Shown here in pieces: positions 1-6,755 of a stretch of DNA of 20,931 bases. The DNA is from a virus: positions 1-20,931 of the IMG/VR virus record IMGVR_UViG_3300019124_000026. The stretch is one strand, 5' to 3'. The notes beneath the pieces were generated by a model. That model made no database searches. It had not been told where the DNA came from and was given only the letters and a program-made list of their open reading frames with translations. Both the position numbers and the translations under genes were made by a program. Every line of letters starts with the position of its first letter. Within the stretch, counting starts at the first letter, position 1.

Positions 1-1614
1 GTCAGTGGCCCTGCGGAGCACCCTGTTCCAGAGGAAGTCCCATCCGTCTGAGATGGATTGGAAGACGTCATCGGCTCCTTTCTTGAACTCGGGCCAGATG
101 TTGTAGAGAACCTCGAAGGCAACGACCGCAAGCGCCGGCCACCCGAGCAGCGCGGCAAGAGGACCGAGCCGCAGGCCGGTTACAGCGGTTCCGATGCGAC
201 TGAAGATTCCGGCAATGCCACCGCCCGCCGCACCGGCCCCCACGCCTGCGAGTGCCCCGAAGGCCCTGGTCACAGCGCCGACGCCGGTGACGAGCATCCC
301 GAGCGAGAACAGGACCGGGCCAATGATCGCGACCAGCCCGGCGATAACGGTGCCCCACTTGAGCACCACCGGATTCGACTTCGAGAGCTCTTCTATCAGA
401 TCTGCCACGCTCTTGACGAACTCGGTCGCCCATTCGAGCAGACCGCTCTTGCCGATAGCGATGGCGAGCTCTTCGAACGCGCCCTGGAGCTGCTTGAGCT
501 GGCCGTTGAAGCCCTGCATACGGGTCGCTGCTGCCGCGTCAGCATCGAACCTATTGACGGCGGCGCGCACTTTTTCGATGCCGCCGGCGCCCTGATCCAT
601 CAGGGCGATCGCCGTGCGCATGGCATCGGTACCGAAGAACTGGGTCAGCTTCTTGTTGCGATCCTCGTCGCTCAACCCCTTGAACTTCTGACGCAGCAAC
701 TCGGCAACCTGGGCAAGCGGCTTCATCTTGCCAGCGGCATCGAAGAAGTTCAGCCCCATTTCCTGAGCGAGTCCTGCCGCCTCTTTCGTGGTGGGCGCGA
801 GCCGCTGCAGGAAGGTCTTGAAGCTGGTGCCCGCATCAGAGCCGGATGAGAATGCGCTCGAAGTCGCCGCAAGCGCCGTGTTCAGATCCTCGAAAGAGAC
901 TCCCAGGCCCCCTGCTGCCGCTCCAGCCTGACCGATGGCCTGCTGGTAGTCGGCAAAGTCCATCTTCGAGGCATTGACCGCACCCGTGATCTGATCAACG
1001 AGTGACGGGATATCCGACGCCTGCCGATGAAACTGGTTCATAACATCAGAAACCAGCTTCGCCGCCGGCGCGAGTTGTGAACCATTGGCGGCAGCGAGCT
1101 TCACCGCCGCGTCCGCCGCGCCATTGAGAATGTCAGTCGTGGAGGCGCCCGTTTTGGCGAGCTCCTCCATTGCCTGAGCGGCTTCTTGCGGGCCGAAGAC
1201 GGTTTCCTTGCCAATACGGCGCGCAAGGATCTCAAGCTTTTGTAGCTCATCTCCCGTCGCCTGCGTAGCAACTTGCAGCGAGTTCATGGACGATTCGAAA
1301 TCGCCCGCAACCTTGATGATGCCTGCGCCAGCCGCAGTCAGCGGCGCGGTCACGTAGGTCGACCAGGTCGACCCTACGTCCTTGATCTGCTGGCCGACCT
1401 TAGTAAAGGCATCTTCAGTCTTCTGGAGCTCCTTCTGGATCTGGTTGAGCTTCCCGACGACCGAGTTGTCCGGGCCTTGAAAGTTCTTGGCAGCCGCCTG
1501 CAGACGGCGGAATGCCTCCTCGCCTACCGCACCAAGAGCCTTAAGCTCGGTTTCGAACTCCTTACCGCCGTCGAGGGCGATGCGCTGAGCGATTGTATTG
1601 CGACCGCGAGCCAT
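1..1614 (-). CDS. Phage tape measure protein, TP901-type core (partial, runs off left edge)
   Basis: 538 codons read without a stop from ATG 1614 to base 1, so the C-terminus lies outside the window. The protein sets tail length and takes part in DNA ejection. The N-terminal 60 residues are charged and helical. A TP901-type core follows (roughly residues 70-330), with the typical run ATQATGDELQKLEILARRIG and then KETVFGPQEAAQAMEELAKT. A hydrophobic segment near residues 425-460 (VIAGLVAIIGPVLFSLGMLV) fits the membrane-inserting part of such proteins. ATG 1614 directly follows the TAA of the upstream gene at 1615-1617, with AAGGA about 10 nt before it. It lies downstream of the two-frame tail chaperone, as expected for a siphophage. 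The family call is firm; total length is unknown. Confidence 0.93.
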   Translation of the reverse strand, partial: MARGRNTIAQRIALDGGKEFETELKALGAVGEEAFRRLQAAAKNFQGPDNSVVGKLNQIQKELQKTEDAFTKVGQQIKDVGSTWSTYVTAPLTAAGAGIIKVAGDFESSMNSLQVATQATGDELQKLEILARRIGKETVFGPQEAAQAMEELAKTGASTTDILNGAADAAVKLAAANGSQLAPAAKLVSDVMNQFHRQASDIPSLVDQITGAVNASKMDFADYQQAIGQAGAAAGGLGVSFEDLNTALAATSSAFSSGSDAGTSFKTFLQRLAPTTKEAAGLAQEMGLNFFDAAGKMKPLAQVAELLRQKFKGLSDEDRNKKLTQFFGTDAMRTAIALMDQGAGGIEKVRAAVNRFDADAAAATRMQGFNGQLKQLQGAFEELAIAIGKSGLLEWATEFVKSVADLIEELSKSNPVVLKWGTVIAGLVAIIGPVLFSLGMLVTGVGAVTRAFGALAGVGAGAAGGGIAGIFSRIGTAVTGLRLGPLAALLGWPALAVVAFEVLYNIWPEFKKGADDVFQSISDGWDFLWNRVLRRATD

Positions 1615-2277
1615 TTACGCATCATCCTTGTAGTGTCGGAAGTACGCCTCAGCCAGCGTATTCGCGGCCCTCTCGACCACGTTGAGTAAGCTGAGACGCT
1701 TCTTGAACGTCACGGAACTGACGGAGACGAACAACGGCACCAGCCTCCGGACAGCTCCATCACCCCTGCCGGTGCGGCCGCGCCGCAGGGCCGTAGACGA
1801 ATATTTGGAGGCCAGCCCGCTTTTCGCGGCCCGGCCAGACATGGCTATCGATGTGGCCAGATACGTCTTGCCACCCCGCCGGATCGGGAACAGTGACCGG
1901 TTCGCTGTGGCAACGAACGCATCAGGGGACATCCTCCGCCGCCCGATCTTCTTGGGTGCCCATGGCAGCGGCACCCACATCTTTGCATTGACCGTCGCGC
2001 CGCGTTCGAAGACGCCAGCATAGGGAATAGCGTGGTAGACCCACGCCGCGGCGAGCTCGCCTGCCACCTTAGTCTGACCTGGCTTGTAGATGTTGACCCG
2101 CAGGGCGTTCTGCCATCGGAGCGAGAAACCGGCCGCAGCGATTTGCGCGCGGCCGTCCCTCTTCACCTTCTCGCCAATCTCCTGAATGGCGGCGAGGCCC
2201 GCTTCCGAGACGGGGACGTACTTCCCATCCATCGAACGAGCGAACTCGCCTACGCCAAAGGTGAGCCGCGCCCGCAT
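1615..2277 (-). CDS. DUF6441-type minor tail protein (gpZ-like)
   Basis: 220 aa. The start is ATG 2277, which overlaps the stop of the upstream chaperone frame by one base (TGATG) and has GGAG about 8 nt upstream. A longer in-frame extension exists but its translation is not protein-like. Recognisable stretches are an early AGFSLRWQNALRVNIYKPGQ, then VYHAIPYAGVFERGATV, KKIGRRRMSPDAFV and the late VRRLVPLFVSVSSVTFKKRL. From memory these match DUF6441, a family of rhizobial phages found near tail genes. Its role is probably tail completion or tail-head joining, like lambda Z, but this is inferred from position. In lambda Z precedes the tail tube, whereas here the gene sits between the chaperone and the tape measure. 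Confidence 0.8.
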   Translation of the reverse strand: MRARLTFGVGEFARSMDGKYVPVSEAGLAAIQEIGEKVKRDGRAQIAAAGFSLRWQNALRVNIYKPGQTKVAGELAAAWVYHAIPYAGVFERGATVNAKMWVPLPWAPKKIGRRRMSPDAFVATANRSLFPIRRGGKTYLATSIAMSGRAAKSGLASKYSSTALRRGRTGRGDGAVRRLVPLFVSVSSVTFKKRLSLLNVVERAANTLAEAYFRHYKDDA

Positions 2278-2492
2278 CAATCTCTCTCCAGTTCCTTGAC
2301 CTGCTTCTTGATCGCTTTGGGGTCTCCGCGCGCTGCGTTGAAGCCGATCACGGTCTGCTCGACCGACCGCCTCTGCTGGCGACGAGCCGCGTAGAACGTC
2401 CAGCCAGCGATTTCGCGCGGCGTGTAGCGCCACACGTCATGCGGACTGTGACCGGCTGCAATTAGGGCTTCCGCCGCTTCCGCGAGTTCGTG
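2277..2492 (-). CDS. Tail assembly chaperone, second (GT-like) frame, probably made by -1 frameshift
   Basis: A 71-residue coding stretch in the -1 frame relative to the first chaperone gene, ending at TGA 2279-2277. It reads HELAEAAEALIAAGHSPHDV, WRYTPREIAGWTFYAARRQQ, then ends KKQVKELERD. The 'W-x-x-T-PREI' core resembles the alphaproteobacterial tail chaperone family PF09550 (gene transfer agent gp10.1 type). The -1 frame is open from 2654 downward, but it contains no ATG or TTG, and its only GTG (2434) lies inside the conserved core. No separate start is therefore visible. As with lambda G/GT, the likely product is a frameshifted fusion with the upstream 141-aa protein. Codons near the overlap make both frames readable between about 2462 and 2500. 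The left limit given here is where the sequence first looks family-like, not a start codon. Confidence 0.72.
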   Translation of the reverse strand, partial: HELAEAAEALIAAGHSPHDVWRYTPREIAGWTFYAARRQQRRSVEQTVIGFNAARGDPKAIKKQVKELERD

Positions 2493-2887
2493 ACCGGCGC
2501 GGTAGCGGGAGCGTCGTCGACGGCCAGTGTTCCCATCAGCGCCGTCATCTTTTCGATGAAGGCGCTTATTCCGTTTGGGAGGGTGAACCGCAGGATCTCG
2601 GCCAGGAGATCCGCCTGCGCATCCAGCGGCAGACGGCGAGCGGCTTCCTCCTGGTCAGGATCGCCCGGATAGCCGACGCCCGCGGCGATGATCGCTGCGA
2701 CCGCATTCGGCGCCACGCGCATCAGGTCCGAGGTGTTGGCCGTGCCCCCGGCGAAAAGGGTGCGAAGCTCTGGGAAGGCGTCGAGCAGCACGACGACACC
2801 TTTCAGGGACACGCCGTAGACGGGGATCTTCTGTCCCAGGACTTCGACGCTGGCGCTCAAAGGCGCGATGGAAAGCAAACCTGACAT
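2462..2887 (-). CDS. Tail assembly chaperone, first (G-like) frame
   Basis: 141 aa. The protein sits between the tail tube and the frameshifted chaperone/tape measure genes, which is the place of lambda gpG. It would bind the tape measure protein during tail assembly and not remain in the virion. The N-terminus has an antiparallel beta pattern (ISVEV-type, VEVLGQKIPVYGVSLKGVVV), followed by LLDAFPELRTLF and a helical half rich in Ala/Leu. The C-terminus is basic (TNSRKRRKP). ATG 2887 has GAGGA about 4 nt upstream. The TAA at 2464-2462 lies within the overlapping -1 frame of the second chaperone part. The assignment rests on gene order, size and the two-frame arrangement; sequence similarity alone is modest. 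Confidence 0.78.
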   Translation of the reverse strand: MSGLLSIAPLSASVEVLGQKIPVYGVSLKGVVVLLDAFPELRTLFAGGTANTSDLMRVAPNAVAAIIAAGVGYPGDPDQEEAARRLPLDAQADLLAEILRFTLPNGISAFIEKMTALMGTLAVDDAPATAPVTNSRKRRKP

Positions 2888-2918
2888 TGGTCCTCGGTCC
2901 TTGTGGGAGCATCAGAAG

Positions 2919-2945
2919 GGCGGCGCGAGAACAACTCGCGCCGCC
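2919..2945 (-). terminator. Perfect 11-bp hairpin after the tail tube gene
   Basis: GGCGGCGCGAG (2919-2929) pairs exactly with CTCGCGCCGCC (2935-2945) around a 5-nt loop. It lies 11 nt past the tail tube stop codon on the minus strand. The sequence after the stem has few T residues, so it is a poor classical terminator. It may instead protect or define the 3' end of the tail tube mRNA. Confidence 0.65.
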
Positions 2946-2955
2946 GAAGGGCTGG

Positions 2956-3513
2956 TTAGGAGGTGGCAGCAGCAAGATCGACCTTGCCGAACTTGCCCGA
3001 CACGTCGACGCTATCGATGGTCGTGCCAGAGGCGGCGACGAGCGCCTCACCCGTGACTTCAATCGAGCCCCATTCGTCCGAGAGCATGTTGATCGAGGAG
3101 CCGGGGTTGAAGGTCACGTTGTAGAGCGTGAGCGTAATGTCGGGGCCGACCTCGCCCGCAGCCACGAACTCCAGCACGCCGCTGACGCTGTTCTTCGAGA
3201 AGATGTCGATATCGGAGCCGCCGCCCACGGTGTCAGAGGAGACCGTGCCGAGCAGCGCCATCGCAAGGTTCTCAGGCGTCCATTCCTCCATGACGATGCG
3301 GACGGTCATCGCCTTCGAGAGCACGATAGAGCGGTCCTTGGTGCGGACGCCCGTACGCGAGGAGAAGTGATCGAGCGTCTCGATCTCGGGAGTCAACTCG
3401 AATTCAGGAACGTTGCCGAGGTCGCGCTTGGTGCCGAGTGTCGTGCCCGTGGTGTACGGGGTGAAGCTCACCACACCCTTGCCGATGTAATACTGAAGTG
3501 GATCAGATGCCAT
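2956..3513 (-). CDS. Major tail tube protein (lambda V-like)
   Basis: 185 aa. This would be the subunit that polymerises into the tail tube. The predicted protein is beta-rich, with an N-terminal DPLQYYIGKGVVSFTP, a central TPEIETLDHFSSRTGVRTKD and a C-terminal immunoglobulin-free stretch ending GKFGKVDLAAATS. The ETLDHFSSRTGVRTKD motif, followed by a region on 'evtGealv', is typical of siphophage tail tube proteins. ATG 3513 has an excellent ribosome site (AAGGAG, 7 nt away). The gene is isolated from its neighbours by hairpins on both sides (3537-3556 and 2919-2945), unlike most other genes in the module. This fits the need for many copies. Confidence in the role is high from sequence and position together. 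Confidence 0.85.
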   Translation of the reverse strand: MASDPLQYYIGKGVVSFTPYTTGTTLGTKRDLGNVPEFELTPEIETLDHFSSRTGVRTKDRSIVLSKAMTVRIVMEEWTPENLAMALLGTVSSDTVGGGSDIDIFSKNSVSGVLEFVAAGEVGPDITLTLYNVTFNPGSSINMLSDEWGSIEVTGEALVAASGTTIDSVDVSGKFGKVDLAAATS

Positions 3514-3531
3514 TACGAGGCTCCTTCAATG

Positions 3532-3556
3532 AAAAAGCCCCGCCAAATGGCAGGGC
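3532..3556 (-). terminator. Rho-independent terminator-like hairpin upstream of tail tube gene
   Basis: On the minus strand an 8-bp stem (3549-3556 with 3537-3544, one G-U pair) and a 4-nt loop are followed at once by five T residues (3536-3532). It lies between the tail-completion gene (ends 3593) and the tail tube ribosome site. It could end transcripts from the head genes, or form the 5' cap-like hairpin of a processed tail tube mRNA. Confidence 0.75.
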
Positions 3557-3592
3557 CAAACCACCTCGCGGATGCGAGGATTGCGTGAATGA

Positions 3593-4039
3593 TCAGAGGT
3601 CGGAAGCGCGGAGGATGTATGCGATACTGATTACGAGCTTCATCTCGCCCTGCATGCTGCGACCGCCGGCGAGAGCGGTCCCGCAACCTTCATATCGGAT
3701 ATCGCCATTCGGGCCGGCCAGGTCCTTGAGCTGCGTGTCCGTCTGGATCGCCTTGATGAGGCGCGCGCGCCATTGATTGAGGACTTGGCCAACCTCCTCT
3801 GGCTTCGCTTGGACGGCGACGTAGATCTCGGGGAAGAGACGAACCCGGCGAGGTGCATAGGCAGGCCGCCCTCTCGGATCATTATCGTCCGCCTCTTCAT
3901 CGGCATCCAAGAGAAGTAGCACCGGCTTCTGCTCATCATCCGCGAGTTGCTCATTGCGAGCCACGGTCACTGCATCTGGCTTCTGCTCCTCGAGGATTCC
4001 GAGCAGGCGGGTAAGGATCAGTTCGCGCTTGTCGGCCAT
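3593..4039 (-). CDS. Tail-completion / tail terminator-type protein (gpU-like position)
   Basis: 148 aa. ATG 4039 is chosen over the in-frame TTG at 4051 because GAGG lies 6 nt upstream of it; it starts one base after the preceding stop (4043-4041). The N-terminus is helical (MADKRELILTRLLGILEEQ). A strand pattern (QKPVLLLLDADEEADD, RLFPEIYVAVQAKPEEVGQV) follows, then a helix (LNQWRARLIKAIQTDTQLKD) and a C-terminal strand (MKLVISIAYILRASDL). This alpha/beta layout and the position directly before the tail tube match tail terminator proteins such as lambda gpU, which cap the tail tube and join it to the head. No catalytic residues are expected. The exact family is not recognised. Confidence 0.62.
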   Translation of the reverse strand: MADKRELILTRLLGILEEQKPDAVTVARNEQLADDEQKPVLLLLDADEEADDNDPRGRPAYAPRRVRLFPEIYVAVQAKPEEVGQVLNQWRARLIKAIQTDTQLKDLAGPNGDIRYEGCGTALAGGRSMQGEMKLVISIAYILRASDL

Positions 4040-4040
4040 C

Positions 4041-4397
4041 TCAATCCTCAATCAGGAACAGCGCGAGTTCGCCGTCTGCCTCGCCAGAGGCAACCGGACG
4101 CGGGAGACTGTTTTCCACGCGATACGATTTGCCGTTCATTTCGAGGGTGGCGCGACGCAACTGCTTGCGGGTCACGCCTGCAGCAGTCAGGTCCGAAACA
4201 CGTACGAGAGCGGCAGGAACAAGAGTTGTGGTCCGGATGCCACCTTCGTGCCCATCTTCGGTCAGGACCTCAAGCCCTGAGCTCTTGTCAATGACGGTCA
4301 GCGGGATCGGGGCACCACCGGACGCCAGGGTGAGCGTCGCCGTCGTGCCATAGATCGAGTAGGCCGGGGCATGGAGCAACGAGCCGAAATCGATCAT
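4041..4397 (-). CDS. Head-tail joining protein (lambda FII-like)
   Basis: 118 aa, beta-rich. ATG 4397 overlaps the upstream stop by four bases (ATGA), pointing to coupled translation. The sequence opens MIDFGSLLHAPAYSIYGTTA and later has LVPAALVRVSDLTAAGV followed by the basic RKQLRRATLEMNGKSYRVEN. A short beta-barrel protein that begins 'F..LL..p.y...G..a' and has a turn to 'v.g..YrV' is typical of the lambda FII / head-tail attachment family (PF05354). Such proteins close the head connector and form the tail docking site. The assignment is from pattern and position; a search against PF05354 would settle it. Confidence 0.65.
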   Translation of the reverse strand: MIDFGSLLHAPAYSIYGTTATLTLASGGAPIPLTVIDKSSGLEVLTEDGHEGGIRTTTLVPAALVRVSDLTAAGVTRKQLRRATLEMNGKSYRVENSLPRPVASGEADGELALFLIED

Positions 4398-4726
4398 TGT
4401 GCGCGCGCCTGCAGCTCGGCCTCGATGCGCGCGATGGCATCAGCCTTCGTCTTAACCGGTGCATCGTCCGGCGAGAGGCCAGCAGCAAGAGAGCGAAGAT
4501 TCGGCCATGACAGCTCCCGCCAGTCGTCGGGGATGATCGGGCCAGGGTCGGTCACATCGGCGCCCTGGGCCGTGATCTCAACCTGCTCGACCTCTGCAGG
4601 CGCGGCGGTCTCGGCCGACTCCTCGACTGCGAGCGTCTCGGGCTGTGCGTCCTGAGTCTCAGGCGCATCATAGCCAGCAGGAGCGGTGCGACGAACAAGA
4701 CGTCCGTATTTCGGAATCCAGGACAT
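4394..4726 (-). CDS. Small head-completion protein with LEM/HeH-like C-terminus (lambda FI position)
   Basis: 110 aa. The N-terminus is short and basic (SWIPKYGRLVRRTAPAGYDA). It is followed by a long acidic, Pro/Ala/Glu-rich linker (about residues 20-68). The C-terminal 40 residues, from DWRELSWPNLRSLAAGL to KTKADAIARIEAEL, resemble a HeH/LEM-like helix-extended-helix motif ('L.w..Lr.la...G....Ktkad.iarIe'). It occupies the place of lambda FI, between capsid E and FII, where a packaging-stimulating or head-completion factor is expected. ATG 4726 has GAGGGA about 7 nt upstream. It overlaps the next gene by ATGA. The motif is seen; the function is inferred. Confidence 0.6.
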   Translation of the reverse strand: MSWIPKYGRLVRRTAPAGYDAPETQDAQPETLAVEESAETAAPAEVEQVEITAQGADVTDPGPIIPDDWRELSWPNLRSLAAGLSPDDAPVKTKADAIARIEAELQARAQ

Positions 4727-4752
4727 GGGGCTTCCCTCAGTTCAGAGCAGGA

Positions 4753-4775
4753 TGGGGGCGGAGCTACCGCCCCCA
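4753..4775 (-). terminator. Perfect 9-bp hairpin after the major capsid gene
   Basis: TGGGGGCGG (4753-4761) pairs exactly with CCGCCCCCA (4767-4775), with a 5-nt loop. It lies 6 nt past the capsid stop on the minus strand. There is no T-tract, so it is more likely a 3' mRNA stabiliser or partial terminator than a full stop. Confidence 0.65.
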
Positions 4776-4781
4776 CTCAGG

Positions 4782-5780
4782 TTAGGTGCGGCGAGCCTGG
4801 ACCAGCGTGTTGGGCCGGGTGCAAAAGTGGACCTGGTTGGTCTGGGTGTCGAAGTGGACACCCTTGCCGTTGGCCATGTCGTACTGCTTGGCGTACATGG
4901 GCTGGCCGAGGGTGTTCACCGTCTCGACATAGTCCGCCGGAGCGTACACGGTCTGGAACAGGCCTGCCGCGACCGGGAAGATGTGGGCCTTGTCAGCCGC
5001 GACGAACGCGGTGCCACCGACGGAGCCGCGATACTCCTCCCACATGATGCCGCCGAAGGGGAATGCGCCGTAGGCGTAGCCGTTGCGCAGCTCCTCTGCT
5101 TGGACCCAGCCGAGATAGGTGTCACGCACCTCCGGGTGAGCCACGAGGTCGTCGAAGAACTCCTTCGAGCAGATCGCGCGGACGCCCTGTAGGACCACGC
5201 CATCGAGCGCATCCTGGATAGTACGGATCACGCTGGCGCACTTCTTGCGGAGAGCGCCGGGTGCGGGGTTGGCGTTGTCGAGATCGAAATCGACCTCGGC
5301 CGGCTGAGAGACGCCGAAGAGAGAGAACAGATCAAGTGTAGTCCCGTCGGCATAAGTGACGACACCCTTGATCGCGCCCACCCGGCTATACTCCGTGGTC
5401 GCAGCATGGCTGTCGACATGGATCGCCATGCGTTCCGCCACTTTGCCCTGCACCATCTCGACCGCAGTCTCGGATCCCCAGGCGCGAACGCCCTGAACTT
5501 CCTCGGCCATGATGGCATCGTTGATCTCGAAATGAGGGATCGAGATCGAGCGCAGGTTGCGCTTTGCCTTGTCGAGCGTTGTGCCCGGACCACCGCGAGG
5601 GGTCGGAGCGACCAGCGAGAGTACACCGGACTTCTCCTCGACCGCGATTGAGGTCGTGGCGACACTCGTCGTGGAGAACAGGCCGAGCTTGGAAATCTGC
5701 CCCGGCACGTACTTCAGCTTGTTGATGGCGTTGGTGAGGGGCACAACGCCGAAGGCGTCATTCTTGAACACGTCCAACAT
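4782..5780 (-). CDS. Major capsid protein (lambda E-type)
   Basis: 332 aa from ATG 5780; lambda E is 341 aa. An in-frame ATG 15 bases upstream (5795) lies right after the T-tract of a hairpin and has no ribosome site, whereas ATG 5780 has GAGG 9 nt before it. Sequence features are the N-terminal MLDVFKNDAFGVVPLTNAIN, then PTPRGGPGTTLDKAKRNLRS, IPHFEINDAIMAEEVQGVRA and the late FPVAAGLFQTVYAPADYVET. The E-type pattern 'R.l..f.iPhf...d.i.a.evqgvR' is clear (PF03864). The protein forms the icosahedral shell with the decoration protein encoded just upstream. Hairpins flank the gene at 5797-5821 and 4753-4775. The call is firm. Confidence 0.93.
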   Translation of the reverse strand: MLDVFKNDAFGVVPLTNAINKLKYVPGQISKLGLFSTTSVATTSIAVEEKSGVLSLVAPTPRGGPGTTLDKAKRNLRSISIPHFEINDAIMAEEVQGVRAWGSETAVEMVQGKVAERMAIHVDSHAATTEYSRVGAIKGVVTYADGTTLDLFSLFGVSQPAEVDFDLDNANPAPGALRKKCASVIRTIQDALDGVVLQGVRAICSKEFFDDLVAHPEVRDTYLGWVQAEELRNGYAYGAFPFGGIMWEEYRGSVGGTAFVAADKAHIFPVAAGLFQTVYAPADYVETVNTLGQPMYAKQYDMANGKGVHFDTQTNQVHFCTRPNTLVQARRT

Positions 5781-5796
5781 GGGAACGGACCTCATG

Positions 5797-5821
5797 AAAA
5801 AGGCCCGCTCTCAGGCGGGCC
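5797..5821 (-). terminator. Rho-independent terminator-like hairpin between decoration and capsid genes
   Basis: On the minus strand GGCCCGC (5821-5815), a 6-nt loop and GCGGGCC (5808-5802) are followed by five T residues (5801-5797). The end of the T-tract is only 16 nt from the capsid start codon, so the capsid mRNA either reads through or begins near here. Confidence 0.8.
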
Positions 5822-5876
5822 GTGATGGAAGGATGACGATGGAGGCCGCAGCGGATGCTCCGCAGCAGCCGGGGTG

Positions 5877-6254
5877 TTAGCGCGCGATGATGCCGATGCC
5901 GGCCCCCGCGAGAGCGGTGAGAACCGTCGTGATCTCGCCGGCGGTGTCGATATCAGAACCGTAGGTAAGCAGGTTCTTATTGATCTCGGCGGCCCGAGCG
6001 ATGACCGCAGCCACGACGTCGCCGTTGCTGGTGTCCGTCGGAGCGATCAGGATCGCGGCGGCGTTCTGCGAGCCATCGCTCGCGCCGGCCGTGACCAGCT
6101 TGTACTTGCCGGAGACCGTGATCTTGCCGAGCACGGAACCGGCCTTCAGGACGCCCTGCCCTGCGAGGACAGTGACGTTATCGCGCGAGCGGGAGCCGTT
6201 GGCCTCGCTCAGGATGAATTCGCCCGCATGGCGGGACTCGGTGAAGGTCGTCAT
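5877..6254 (-). CDS. Head decoration protein (lambda D-type)
   Basis: 125 aa. The protein would bind as trimers on the expanded capsid and stabilise it after packaging. The N-terminal TESRHAGEFILSEANGSRSR, followed by DNVTVLAGQGVLKAGSVLGK, is typical of the lambda D family (PF02924), in which a flexible N-terminus precedes a small beta-fold; the late part carries the 'ILIAPTDTSNGDVVAAVIAR' segment. ATG 6254 has AGGAG 8 nt upstream. The gene lies between the protease/scaffold and the capsid gene, exactly as in lambda. Nothing is unusual except the terminator-like hairpin that follows it. Confidence 0.9.
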   Translation of the reverse strand: MTTFTESRHAGEFILSEANGSRSRDNVTVLAGQGVLKAGSVLGKITVSGKYKLVTAGASDGSQNAAAILIAPTDTSNGDVVAAVIARAAEINKNLLTYGSDIDTAGEITTVLTALAGAGIGIIAR

Positions 6255-6290
6255 CTGACGTTCTCCTGGTTAAGCCGCGGATGCGGACGG

Positions 6291-6755
6291 TTAGCCCTCA
6301 ATGCGGGCGTTGGCACGAGCGACGACCTTTTCCCAGCCGGCGTTCGCGGTTTCGGAAGCCGACGGCGGCGGAGGTGCCGACGCGGCGATTTCGGGCGACT
6401 GGTTGGCCACGATATCTCCGAGCAGAGCCGAGCGAGCCTTTTCGAGGCTGAAGCCCTGCGCGATGAACTCATCAGCCTTCTCGGCCTTGATCGCCGGATT
6501 GACCTTCGAGGCCATAGCGACGGCTGCACGGATCTCGCCAGCTTCCGTAGCGCGGGCATTGGCCTGCTCAACCGTGCCGCCGCCCTTGATGAAGGCTTCA
6601 ATCTTGTCGGCGCTCATGCCGAAGCCTGCGCAGATCGACGCGATGGCAGCTGCATCCGCGACCGGGTTAGCGGCCGGCGCCGGGCTCGGCTCCGTGGCGG
6701 GAGCCGGGGTATTGTTAGGATTCGGGGCATTGCCCGCCTCAGTCGGTTTCGTCAT
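6291..6755 (-). CDS. Nested scaffold protein from internal start (Nu3-like)
   Basis: 154 aa, in frame with the protease gene. ATG 6755 (Met231 of the full protein) has GGAG 9 nt upstream, at the boundary between the protease domain and the scaffold part. In lambda, Nu3 starts the same way inside gene C and is made in excess as the prohead scaffold. The product here would begin MTKPTEAGNAPNPNN, a disordered stretch, and continue into a helical region. What is seen is the ribosome site and its placement; use of the start is inferred from the lambda parallel. Confidence 0.5.
   Translation of the reverse strand: MTKPTEAGNAPNPNNTPAPATEPSPAPAANPVADAAAIASICAGFGMSADKIEAFIKGGGTVEQANARATEAGEIRAAVAMASKVNPAIKAEKADEFIAQGFSLEKARSALLGDIVANQSPEIAASAPPPPSASETANAGWEKVVARANARIEG

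Noticed and set aside
58-849. 263-codon open frame on the plus strand
   Set aside because: Antisense to the tape measure gene; the composition is typical of a shadow frame and there is no ribosome site.
2887-3588. 233-codon open frame on the plus strand
   Set aside because: Antisense to the tail tube gene and its hairpins; translation is not protein-like.
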